From: a virus
Direction: 5' to 3' (one strand)
Length of the DNA stretch: 23,884 nt
Virus record (IMG/VR): IMGVR_UViG_3300043464_000915
Coordinates: 1-23,884 of that record
Shown here piece by piece: positions 6,153 to 12,849 of the stretch. The notes beneath the pieces were generated by a model. That model had not been told where the DNA came from, made no database searches, and was given only the letters and a program-made list of their open reading frames with translations. The stretch's first letter is position 1, and the number at the start of each line of letters is the position of its first letter. Position numbers and translations under genes: made by a program.

Positions 6153-6218
6153 ATGCCAACCATAAGCCCCTCGCGCGCCATTAGTGTGCGCGAAGGGTTA
6201 CCCATGGACATATACTAA
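6153..6218 (+). CDS. Possible leader peptide upstream of 6218 gene
   Basis: A 21-codon frame from ATG 6153 ends in a TAATG overlap with the next start. It has no ribosome site of its own. A nested ATG at 6204 (four codons, same frame) follows GCGAAGGG with good spacing, so ribosomes may begin there and re-initiate at 6218, which lacks a close ribosome site. Translation of a leader is inference. Confidence 0.25.
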   Translation: MPTISPSRAISVREGLPMDIY

Positions 6219-6460
6219 TGACTCCTAAAGAAGCTTACGCCATCCTAGGCGAACCCCTCGCGCATTATGAACTTGTGGGGCTTGTCAAAGCCCTACTCCA
6301 CCCCTCGCGCCCCTCCACCCCTCGCGACTATGAGCGACTCGCAGCAGCCATGTGGGCCTTACGCCACAGGGACGCATGGTCGCGCGAATGTCTGTGGAAC
6401 CAGCGCAACCCTCCCCGCACCCTCTGGACCCCAGATCAACTCAAGGCGTTTGCCCTATGA
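6218..6460 (+). CDS. Small phage protein of unknown function
   Basis: 80 residues from ATG 6218. The sequence MTPKEAYAILGEPLAHYELV, then KALLHPSRPSTPRDYERLAAAMWALRHRDAW, is helical, with a Pro/Ser/Arg linker coded mainly by CTCGCG-containing DNA. No family is recognised. The nearest ribosome site (GAAGGG near 6193) is too far for direct use, so expression probably depends on re-initiation from the mini frame ending at 6218. Its stop overlaps the next ATG (ATGA), so the two genes are likely co-translated. Confidence 0.55.
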   Translation: MTPKEAYAILGEPLAHYELVGLVKALLHPSRPSTPRDYERLAAAMWALRHRDAWSRECLWNQRNPPRTLWTPDQLKAFAL

Positions 6461-6720
6461 CCACCCTCACCCATGCCATCGCGCCTTTGCGCTTCAAAAA
6501 CTACCTGACCACTGGGGATACCTTCGGCCTAGGTCCAGATGACCTAGAGACCTGTGACAGGTGCTTTCCACATGAGACTGTGGGCGACCTATTCATGGTG
6601 GAGCCTGCGCCTCGCGCGATGCACACCCGTAATGATCCTCCCCTCGCGTTCTATACGTTTGTAAAGGCCGAAACTCACATTTCCGGGGAGGACCACCAGC
6701 TATTAACAGCCGCAGCGTAA
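6457..6720 (+). CDS. Small phage protein of unknown function
   Basis: 87 residues; I start at ATG 6457, which overlaps the preceding stop, rather than an upstream in-frame ATG at 6352 buried in that gene. It contains a CDRC pair after LGPDDLET and a beta-rich VGDLFMVEPAPRAM followed by LAFYTFVKAETHISG, which resembles a compact beta fold. Family not recognised. A gap of 87 bases follows. It contains TTGACA at 6728 but no -10 hexamer at proper spacing, so I do not claim a promoter there. Confidence 0.6.
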   Translation: MTTLTHAIAPLRFKNYLTTGDTFGLGPDDLETCDRCFPHETVGDLFMVEPAPRAMHTRNDPPLAFYTFVKAETHISGEDHQLLTAAA

Positions 6721-6807
6721 AAACTGGTTGACAAGGCTTGGCGACGCAGCCACCCTATTATTGTTACGCGATGACATAATCCTTTCTTCAATGAAGAGGT
6801 GTGTCCA

Positions 6808-7347
6808 ATGAAACGCGTAGCAATCCCAGACAACCAGACGGCCCTAGAAAGCCCAGAGAAGCCCGTAGAGCAGCTTGCTGCCCCCGCGCGCTATATGGGT
6901 AGCCATGGGCAGCCAAATGAACCACAGAGCCGTTCTACGGCGTCTGGAACCAAGGAGGATAGCGCCACAAATAATGTAGTTGTTCCGTGTATGTTCTCAG
7001 GTTACAGTCAGCGTTTCATCCCTCGCGTATCCAGTGGACGCAGTCCCTGCTTTGAGGGAAATGAAAATAACGGTATTAATCCCGGTAGTGAGGCAGATAT
7101 GGGTAAACCGCCTGAAAACAGCGTTGTATGCAAGTTGTCGGATGGCTATTTGATTGGCGACAGAATGGTTGATGGTATTGAGACAAGTGTCCTTGTTGCC
7201 ATTAACGCCCCCGCGCAACAGATAGTCCGAGCTAATGGTCTTCGTTACGTCGAGGTCAAGGTATTGATCCAATTGATACCGGATAGTAACAATGACACAT
7301 TGGCAACCATTCGTGAGTCACAGGAGGCACAAATCTCCTGTGTCTAG
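6808..7347 (+). CDS. Unknown early/lysogeny-region protein
   Basis: 179 residues from ATG 6808 behind AGAGG; an in-frame GTG at 6799 overlaps that ribosome site and is not preferred. The N-terminal half is polar and low-complexity (Pro, Ser, Asn, Gln) and probably disordered. The C-terminal half is more folded, with VVCKLSDGYLIGDRMVDGIETSVLVAI and a beta-like NGLRYVEVKVLIQLIP. No DNA-binding motif or membrane segment is evident. Only one CTCGCG motif is present (7022), fewer than in its neighbours. It lies directly before the regulator and integrase, so a role in the lysogeny switch is possible but unsupported by any domain. Confidence 0.55.
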   Translation: MKRVAIPDNQTALESPEKPVEQLAAPARYMGSHGQPNEPQSRSTASGTKEDSATNNVVVPCMFSGYSQRFIPRVSSGRSPCFEGNENNGINPGSEADMGKPPENSVVCKLSDGYLIGDRMVDGIETSVLVAINAPAQQIVRANGLRYVEVKVLIQLIPDSNNDTLATIRESQEAQISCV

Positions 7348-7361
7348 TTACGGAGTGCAGT

Positions 7362-7724
7362 GTGAAGCAAAAGATTACTTTCAGCCCTGAAGAGCTAAAA
7401 AGCTTCAAGGCGATGATCCGCGCTCTCGCGCAATTCAAGCAACTGTCAGAACGGTTTCCTGTTAGCTACATGGAGACCCTTCTACAGGTTGCAGTGAAGC
7501 AGGGTCTTGGCACCACTGAGTATGCTGAACGTGTCAGCATAGGCAAAGACAGCACCTCGCGCACATTGGGTGTCTTAGGTGAACGCCCTCGCGCGAGAGA
7601 CGAAAAGGTCTACGGGTTTCTTGAGCAGTGCGATGACCCTATCGACTCGCGCAAGACCCACTATTTCGTGACATCTAAAGGAGCGCAGCTTCTCAAAAAA
7701 ATACATCAGGAACTTGAAGCATGA
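7362..7724 (+). CDS. MarR-like winged-helix transcriptional regulator
   Basis: 120 residues from a GTG at 7362 behind a GGAG site. The centre fits a winged helix-turn-helix: MIRALAQFKQLSERFPVSYM, then METLLQVAVKQGLGTTEYAERV, recognition helix SIGKDSTSRTLGVLG, a wing around DDPIDSRKTHYFVTSKG, and a terminal helix AQLLKKIHQELEA. The order and the D-x-R-K wing resemble MarR-type regulators, though it is shorter at the N-terminus. It overlaps the integrase start (ATGA), so the two are probably produced together. It is the best candidate in this window for the protein that reads the TTGCCCAT palindrome or controls integrase and RNA polymerase expression; that link is inference. Confidence 0.65.
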   Translation: MKQKITFSPEELKSFKAMIRALAQFKQLSERFPVSYMETLLQVAVKQGLGTTEYAERVSIGKDSTSRTLGVLGERPRARDEKVYGFLEQCDDPIDSRKTHYFVTSKGAQLLKKIHQELEA

Positions 7725-8899
7725 GCATCTATGTAGAGAAGCGCAACGGTAGACCAACCGGCAAATGGAAGGTCGAGGTGACTGTCCAAGGTCAACGCCA
7801 TGTCGCGCGGACCAACAGTATGGAGGAAGCCAAACGCATCGAACAAGAGTTGAAGCTCACCGGCCAAAAACCGGACTCTAGTCGTGTCCAAATATATACC
7901 CTTGGTCATCTAGATGATGATGCTTGTCGCCGTCTGTGGGACGGCCAGAAGGATGGTGCGTATGCCTACCAACGCTGGAGGCGGTGTCTCGCGCTCCTCG
8001 GTCCACAAACGCCTATCACCGAGGTGCGTGTCGCGCGCCTAGAGCACTTGGCGCAGCGCCTTCGCGCTCAGGGTCTGTCTAACAAGACCATCAACAGGCA
8101 CCTCGCGTGTGTATCTAAGGCGCTCAGGTGGGCTTGGCGTAACGACATCCTGCTCTCTATGCCCTACATCCCCCGCCTCCATGAGGACGAGGGTCGCATC
8201 GCGTATCTAAGGAACTCAGAGATACCTGTGTTCCTAGACTACCTATATGCGAACGAGAGGCCATCAGTGGCCCTGTGTCTGGAGGTGCTGCTGGTCACTG
8301 GTATGCGGGCCGGGGAGCTAATGTCCCTACTCCCTCACAACGTAGAGATTGAGGAGGACGACGCCCTAATCGTGCTTGACGACTCAAAGTCAGGCGAAGG
8401 ACGCACCATACCCATCCCTCGCGAGCTAGGGGTCAAACTGTGCAAAGTGGTCAATCTGGGGCTACCGGATTACGACCTGTTGCTTCGCGCATGCCATAGG
8501 GCCAGCGAGGAACTAGGGACCAAGGATACGGTGACGCCGCACATTTTGAGGCACACCTGTGCGACCGTCCTGACAGCCTCGGGCGTTCCGACTCTTGTGG
8601 TTGCCGATCTGCTTGGCCATAGGAATCTAGAGACAACCCGTAAGTATGCTCACCCGACTCGCGATGCGCTTAGGGAGGCCACAAGGTCGATGGTAATGCG
8701 TGGTAATGCTGGTGGTAATCTTCGGGGAACTAGCGGCGAAACTAAAGTAAAATCAGGAGAACCAGCGTCTTCTCTGCTTTTACAGTCCGCCCCCTTTGCC
8801 GCTCGGGACATTCCCCCACATGGGGCGGAACCAGTAGAGAAGCCAAAAGCTTCCGTCAAGCGGCCTAAAGCTGACAAACCGAGAACAAAGGGCAGTTAG
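7721..8899 (+). CDS. int: Tyrosine recombinase / phage integrase
   Basis: 392 residues from ATG 7721. An N-terminal arm-binding-like region (GKWKVEVTVQGQRHVARTNS) leads to a core-binding domain near residues 75-150 (YQRWRRCLALLG, LSNKTINRHLACVSKALRWA). The catalytic domain keeps every key residue: Arg196 in TGMRAGEL, Lys223 in DSKSGEG, His274 and Arg277 in HILRH, His300 in LLGHRN and the nucleophile Tyr309 in TRKYAH. About 80 further residues form a Pro/Lys-rich tail that most integrases lack. The enzyme should catalyse site-specific integration and, with a helper, excision. Placement just upstream of the RNA polymerase matches integrase-bearing T7-like podophages. No tRNA-derived attachment site is visible nearby. 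Confidence 0.93.
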   Translation: MSIYVEKRNGRPTGKWKVEVTVQGQRHVARTNSMEEAKRIEQELKLTGQKPDSSRVQIYTLGHLDDDACRRLWDGQKDGAYAYQRWRRCLALLGPQTPITEVRVARLEHLAQRLRAQGLSNKTINRHLACVSKALRWAWRNDILLSMPYIPRLHEDEGRIAYLRNSEIPVFLDYLYANERPSVALCLEVLLVTGMRAGELMSLLPHNVEIEEDDALIVLDDSKSGEGRTIPIPRELGVKLCKVVNLGLPDYDLLLRACHRASEELGTKDTVTPHILRHTCATVLTASGVPTLVVADLLGHRNLETTRKYAHPTRDALREATRSMVMRGNAGGNLRGTSGETKVKSGEPASSLLLQSAPFAARDIPPHGAEPVEKPKASVKRPKADKPRTKGS

Positions 8900-8968
8900 T
8901 TGCCCATCGGTCTTGAAGTGCATGGTAATTGAGTATACATGGTCACCTATGTAGATGAACATGGGCAA
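8900..8968 (+). promoter_or_regulatory. Candidate operator/promoter region before RNA polymerase
   Basis: TTGCCCAT (8900-8907) and its exact complement ATGGGCAA (8961-8968) face each other 53 bases apart. They repeat the two arms of the early palindrome at 3316-3329. Between them lies a weak sigma70-like pair, TTGAAG (8913-8918) and TATACA (8934-8939), with a short 15-base spacer. A regulator bound at both half-sites could loop over this promoter. Half-sites are seen directly; the promoter is inference. Confidence 0.35.
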
Positions 8969-9000
8969 TAGTTGCTGAAGCAGCATGTAAACAATGAGTT

Positions 9001-9037
9001 GGCATAGGAATTTCGTTCTATCTATGCCTATAGCATA
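9001..9037 (+). promoter_or_regulatory. Alternative hairpins in the RNA polymerase leader
   Basis: GGCATAG (9001-9007) is the exact complement of CTATGCC (9022-9028), while TATGC (9023-9027) can instead pair with GCATA (9033-9037). The two hairpins exclude each other and lie just before the GAGGA ribosome site at 9044-9048 for the RNA polymerase start at 9054. This could tune RNA polymerase translation; whether it folds in vivo is unknown. Confidence 0.3.
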
Positions 9038-9053
9038 TACGCCGAGGACACAA

Positions 9054-11498
9054 ATGGACGCTCTTGATACCACCCTGAAAAACACTGACCACAAAAGAAC
9101 AAAAACTATCAGTAGGTTGGGATTTGGAGATACCGAAGAAGGCTTAAAGCTAACTGAGGTCTACTTCCCGAAGTATATAGGTTTATTCTCCTCTTGTGTG
9201 GAGACTTTACGCTCCAAGAAAGGCTATAAGAAGACTACTAAGGCTATGCTTGAGCTACCTGTGGAAACCTTAGCTGCCCTTAGCCTCAATGCTGCTATGA
9301 CAAGCATGTTCAGTGATAACAATACTTTAGCCAGCACACTGAGGACCATCGGCACTGCCGTTTACATGGAGTGCTATGGACGCGAGTTGAACATCTGGAA
9401 CGAAGAGGAAACAAAACGCCTTGAAGCCATGGTCAAATATAGGAATGGCTCCCTAAAACACCGTCGTATCGCTCTTCGCAGCTATGCACGAAAGCTCAAA
9501 AACTTTACCTATGAACCTTGGTCTGACTCAGAGCGTATCTGTGCTGGAAAGGTTCTGCTTGAGGTTGTTCTTGAAGGTCCGGCGTTTTGTCTGACCGAGG
9601 AACAACGTCTCGACCTGACCCCGGAAGCTTTGGCTCATCTGGAGGACATTAGCTCCGATCTGGTAATCCGCCGTCTGGTTGGTGTTCCTATGACCGGAGA
9701 GCCATTGGCGTGGCAGGAGAGCACTCTCCATATCCCTACGCCTGAAGGCGTCCCCCTGCCCTACCCTCTGGTGCGTTCGTTCCAGAAGCCGGTCAGGGCG
9801 CACGTAGACAGGGCTATCCGCAGTGGACAGGCCAAGAGTGTCCTAGAGGCACTCAACGCTATCCAAGGCGTTCTCTGGGCGATTAATAGGCCAATCCTCG
9901 CCTTGGTGAAGCACTGCTACACCCATAACATCCCTGTCCCCGGCCTACCGCAGCAAAGAGACCTTCCGGTCCCTGAGAAGCCTGTGGCTTGGGACGATAT
10001 GACCAAGGACCAGCGTGTCGCATGGCGCCGTAAGGCCAGTGAGATTGCCACCGTAAACCGTGGCTACATTGGTGAACGTATAATCTTAGCGCGTGACTTT
10101 GCGACTGCTGAACATCTGGCTGATGCTGGTGAGTTCTGGATACCCCACAACATTGACTATCGTGGTCGTGTGTATGGCGTCCCGCACTTTCAGTTCCAGA
10201 GACAGCCGCACATCCGTGCGATGTTTCAGTTTGCTGAAGGTCAGCTTGTCGATGCTGAAGGTCTCTATTGGCTCAAGGTCCATCTGGCCAATGTAGGAGA
10301 CTTCAATAAAATCTCTAAGGCTCCCTTCGACGAGCGTGTGTGGTGGGTTGACGATAACTGTGAGCGTCTTCTAGCGACTGCTGCTGATCCTCTCGCTGAC
10401 CTTTGGTGGCTTGAGGCTGACAAGACGTTCATGTTTGTCGCCGCCTGTATGGCGCTGAAAGATGCGCTTGAGAACAAGCCTGTGCATATACCAACGAGTT
10501 TCGATGGCGCATGTTCAGGATTGCAGCACTTAAGCTCTATGGCGAGATGTGAAGACACAGCGAAACTTGTTTCACTTGTGCCTCTCAAGAAACCGTCTGA
10601 CATCTACCAGACTGTGGCTGACTTGGTGAAAACCAAAGTCACGGCTGATCTCTCGTCTGACCGCGTTCTTGAGTTTAAGTCAGGCGACAATGTTCCTGTG
10701 GCTGATCTGGCGCGCAAGCTTCTTGATTATGGCATCTCTCGTTCGCTGGTGAAGCGTAACGTGATGACTTATTCATACTCAAGCAAGCGCGCTGGTATGC
10801 AAGACCAAATCTTAGAAGACACCATGCGTCCTTTGCAGCTTCAGGTTCTCTCAGGAGAACTTGAGAAGCATCCGTTTGGTGATGATGGTGGCTTTGCTAC
10901 TGCCCGCTATCTGTCTGAGGTTACCTACAAGTCCATTGTGGAGACGGTGAAACGTCCTGCGGTGGTCATGAAGTATCTTCAAGACATTGCGCGGGTCATG
11001 AGCCACGAGGAGCGTCCTGTAACATGGACGACGCCTATTGGCCTTCCTGTGATGCTGAGATGCCCCAAAGTAGATACTTCATGTCTAAACCTTTTTCTAC
11101 ACGACAAAGGTGTGAAGGTCTGCATACAGCCACGCACAGCAGTTGAAGTTGGAGGTATGGACAAGCATAGAGCGACACTCGCTGTGGCTCCGAGTTTCGT
11201 TCATGCTTACGACGCCTGTCATCTGATGATGGTGGTTCTAGAAGCAAAGAAACAAGGCATCAGCAATGTTGCTTTGGTTCACGACAGCTTTGGATGTTTG
11301 CCGAATGAGGCAGCACGTTTCAGACAACTCATAAAGGAGACTTTCGTTCAACTCTATGTTGAGAATGACCCTTTGAAGCAAATACATCAGGAGAATTGCG
11401 CCGTTTTAGATACCCATGGATACAGAATGCCCGACATGCCGACTAAAGGCTCACTGCTAATCGAGGAAGTAAACCATGCCGAATATTCCTTCGCCTGA
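9054..11498 (+). CDS. T7-like single-subunit DNA-directed RNA polymerase
   Basis: 814 residues (T7 enzyme 883). I start at ATG 9054, where GAGGA lies five bases upstream; an in-frame ATG at 8994 has no ribosome site. Palm and fingers residues match T7: Asp484 in FDGACSGLQHLSSM (T7 Asp537), Lys567 and Tyr575 in VKRNVMTYSYSSK (T7 Lys631, Tyr639), and Asp744 in LVHDSFG (T7 Asp812). The C-terminus ends EYSFA, comparable to the FAFA foot of T7. It should transcribe phage middle and late genes from its own promoters, including the leftward virion genes. Those promoters are not obvious in this window. The next gene begins inside its last 23 bases. Confidence 0.97.
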   Translation: MDALDTTLKNTDHKRTKTISRLGFGDTEEGLKLTEVYFPKYIGLFSSCVETLRSKKGYKKTTKAMLELPVETLAALSLNAAMTSMFSDNNTLASTLRTIGTAVYMECYGRELNIWNEEETKRLEAMVKYRNGSLKHRRIALRSYARKLKNFTYEPWSDSERICAGKVLLEVVLEGPAFCLTEEQRLDLTPEALAHLEDISSDLVIRRLVGVPMTGEPLAWQESTLHIPTPEGVPLPYPLVRSFQKPVRAHVDRAIRSGQAKSVLEALNAIQGVLWAINRPILALVKHCYTHNIPVPGLPQQRDLPVPEKPVAWDDMTKDQRVAWRRKASEIATVNRGYIGERIILARDFATAEHLADAGEFWIPHNIDYRGRVYGVPHFQFQRQPHIRAMFQFAEGQLVDAEGLYWLKVHLANVGDFNKISKAPFDERVWWVDDNCERLLATAADPLADLWWLEADKTFMFVAACMALKDALENKPVHIPTSFDGACSGLQHLSSMARCEDTAKLVSLVPLKKPSDIYQTVADLVKTKVTADLSSDRVLEFKSGDNVPVADLARKLLDYGISRSLVKRNVMTYSYSSKRAGMQDQILEDTMRPLQLQVLSGELEKHPFGDDGGFATARYLSEVTYKSIVETVKRPAVVMKYLQDIARVMSHEERPVTWTTPIGLPVMLRCPKVDTSCLNLFLHDKGVKVCIQPRTAVEVGGMDKHRATLAVAPSFVHAYDACHLMMVVLEAKKQGISNVALVHDSFGCLPNEAARFRQLIKETFVQLYVENDPLKQIHQENCAVLDTHGYRMPDMPTKGSLLIEEVNHAEYSFA

Positions 11499-11688
11499 TG
11501 ATGACGAAGACGACGCACCGCTAACACAGGAGGAGATGGAGGCAATCTACGACCAACTCCCTCCGTTCGACCAAATGACGCCACAGGACGCCTGCATCGC
11601 AGCAGGCTTTCTGTTGGACATGGACATGCCTGTGCCTGTTGACCTTGTGACCAAGGCACACAGCGCTGGACTTTATATTGCACACTAA
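11476..11688 (+). CDS. Small acidic protein, unknown
   Basis: 70 residues from ATG 11476, overlapping the RNA polymerase end and preceded by GAGGAAG. It opens with an Asp/Glu-rich run (PDDDEDDAPLTQEEMEAIYDQLPP) and continues MTPQDACIAAGFLLDMDMPVPVDL, a compact helical pattern. Very acidic small proteins in this position could act as DNA mimics or polymerase modulators, but I know of no defined family. Its place between RNA polymerase and the ssDNA-binding protein corresponds to the small gene-2 region of T7, where the gp2 inhibitor of host RNA polymerase lies; there is no sequence match to gp2 that I can see. Confidence 0.6.
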   Translation: MPNIPSPDDDEDDAPLTQEEMEAIYDQLPPFDQMTPQDACIAAGFLLDMDMPVPVDLVTKAHSAGLYIAH

Positions 11689-11700
11689 CAAAGGAAAATT

Positions 11701-12219
11701 ATGAGCAAGCATTACATCACTACGCCTATCGGAACCGCTGTTCTTCCCTTCTTGTTCGAAGAAGACAAAGAATATGGTGGTTTCAAAATTGCTATCCGTG
11801 TGGACAAGAAAACCGCTGAGACATTCAAGGCCAAACTTCTCGACACGCTCAAGAACGAAGAGTTCAAATCCAAGACGCCGCACATTCCGATTGTCGCTGA
11901 CGAAAAGAATGAAGGCATGTATCTGATCCGCACAAGCTCGAAGTATCAGCCTGCGGTGTTCGACAGCAAGAATAAGGCGCTGTCAGCGAACACGAAGGTT
12001 GGTGGCGGCTCTGAGGTCCGAGCCATCGCTGAAGCTTACAAGTATGAGGTGCAGAAGAAGGAAGGCATCAAGCTGCGTTTGAAGCAGGTGCAGGTCATTA
12101 AGCTTGCTGAAGGCGGCGGTGGCTTCTCTGGTTTCGATCAGATCGACGATGGTTATGAGGCTGACGACAGTGCTCCGAGCTTCTCTTCGGAGGAAACGGT
12201 GAGTGCGCTCGACCTCTGA
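11701..12219 (+). CDS. Single-stranded DNA-binding protein (T7 gp2.5-like)
   Basis: 172 residues from ATG 11701 behind AAAGGA. The opening YITTPIGTAVLPFLFEEDKEYGGFKIAIRVDKKTAETF resembles the OB-fold start of gp2.5-type proteins. The middle has IRTSSKYQPAVFDSKNKAL and a Lys-rich GIKLRLKQVQVIKLAEGGGGFSGFDQ strand, and the last 25 residues are acidic. In T7 the acidic tail contacts polymerase and helicase and ends in Phe; here it ends SALDL, so the terminal aromatic is missing. The protein should coat ssDNA and organise the replisome. The endonuclease gene starts within its last 17 bases. Order SSB, endonuclease I, primase, polymerase matches T7. Confidence 0.85.
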   Translation: MSKHYITTPIGTAVLPFLFEEDKEYGGFKIAIRVDKKTAETFKAKLLDTLKNEEFKSKTPHIPIVADEKNEGMYLIRTSSKYQPAVFDSKNKALSANTKVGGGSEVRAIAEAYKYEVQKKEGIKLRLKQVQVIKLAEGGGGFSGFDQIDDGYEADDSAPSFSSEETVSALDL

Positions 12220-12628
12220 TGTAAACCCAGTGCTACTTAGAGCAAAGTATCGCTCTAAGCTTGAAGAACGAGTAGCGAAACAACTTACCGACAACGGTCT
12301 TGAGTTCTCTTATGAGAGCGTCAAGATTAGCTACACGGTCCCTCAAAGAACTGCCCGCTATACTCCAGATTTTTTGGTTGCTGGCAGTAACATTTTGATT
12401 GAGGCCAAAGGAAGATTCCGGTCGGCCTCAGACAGACAGAAGCTGCTTCTCGTGAAGGAGCAGTATCCAGAGTTAGACCTTCGTCTTCTCTTTCAGAACG
12501 CAAATCTACCAATCTACAAGGGAAGCAAAACGACTTACGCCCAGTGGGCTGAGTCGAACGGTTTCCTTTACGCAGACAAAGGAACAATACCACAATCATG
12601 GCTAATGGAACTCAAGCAAACCAAATGA
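12203..12628 (+). CDS. Endonuclease I, Holliday junction resolvase (T7 gp3-like)
   Basis: 141 residues from a GTG at 12203 that overlaps the ssDNA-binding gene; T7 gp3 has 149. The active-site set of T7 endonuclease I is complete: Glu21 in SKLEERV (T7 Glu20), Asp56 in YTPDFL (T7 Asp55), and Glu67 and Lys69 in LIEAKGR (T7 Glu65, Lys67). Further family segments are VKEQYPELDLRLLFQNANLPIYKGSKTTYAQWAESNGFLYADK and IPQSWL. It should cut branched DNA, resolve recombination intermediates before packaging and degrade host DNA together with the exonuclease. It ends in an ATGA overlap with a small helix-turn-helix gene. Confidence 0.93.
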   Translation: MRSTSDVNPVLLRAKYRSKLEERVAKQLTDNGLEFSYESVKISYTVPQRTARYTPDFLVAGSNILIEAKGRFRSASDRQKLLLVKEQYPELDLRLLFQNANLPIYKGSKTTYAQWAESNGFLYADKGTIPQSWLMELKQTK

Positions 12629-12849
12629 ACATTATGAAACTTCTGAAACTCAAACCGCAGGCACGTAAAGTTCTCAATCATCTAACCAAGCGTAAATCTA
12701 TCAGCCCGCTCGAAGCTCTTCACGTTTACGGCATCTACCGGTTAGCCGCCTGCATTCACGAGCTTCGTAAGACCGGCATCCAGATTAACACCGTGATGAA
12801 GGCTGATGCCTCTGGTCATCACTATGCTCGCTATGAGGTGGCTGCGTGA
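12625..12849 (+). CDS. Small helix-turn-helix (HTH_39-like) protein
   Basis: 74 residues with ATG 12625 overlapping the preceding TGA; an in-frame ATG at 12598 lies inside the endonuclease gene and is the alternative. The sequence follows the small phage winged-helix pattern: KPQARKVLNHLTKRKSISPLEALHVYGIYRLAACIHELRKTGIQINTVM, then HYARYEVAA. The LEAL...YRLAACIHELRKTG block is the helix-turn-helix and HYARYE is the wing strand. Such proteins presumably bind DNA; the target is unknown. It sits between endonuclease I and the primase region, coupled on both sides (ATGA before, GTGA after). Confidence 0.75.
   Translation: MNIMKLLKLKPQARKVLNHLTKRKSISPLEALHVYGIYRLAACIHELRKTGIQINTVMKADASGHHYARYEVAA

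Larger units (their letters stand above)
5106..8663 (+). repeat. Dispersed CTCGCG motif, about 26 plus-strand copies
   Basis: By eye CTCGCG occurs at 5106, 5137, 5164, 5303, 5337, 5346, 5489, 5551, 5807, 5992, 6138, 6170, 6257, 6304, 6321, 6611, 6643, 7022, 7425, 7556, 7588, 7646, 7988, 8102, 8418 and 8658, very often preceded by CC. The reverse complement is seen only about four times in the same interval, and the plus-strand motif is nearly absent elsewhere in the window. Within the DUF932 gene it falls in all three codon phases, and one copy (6170) lies outside the main genes. So it is a DNA-level signal, not a codon habit. Confidence 0.8.

Noticed and set aside
6728-6761. TTGACA followed by TATTAT as a promoter before the 6808 gene
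   Set aside because: The spacer is 22 bases, too long for sigma70, and no better -10 is at 16-18 bases.
8889-8905. GGGCA-GTTAGT-TGCCC hairpin as terminator of the integrase gene
   Set aside because: No T-run follows. The right arm is more simply part of the TTGCCCAT half-site.
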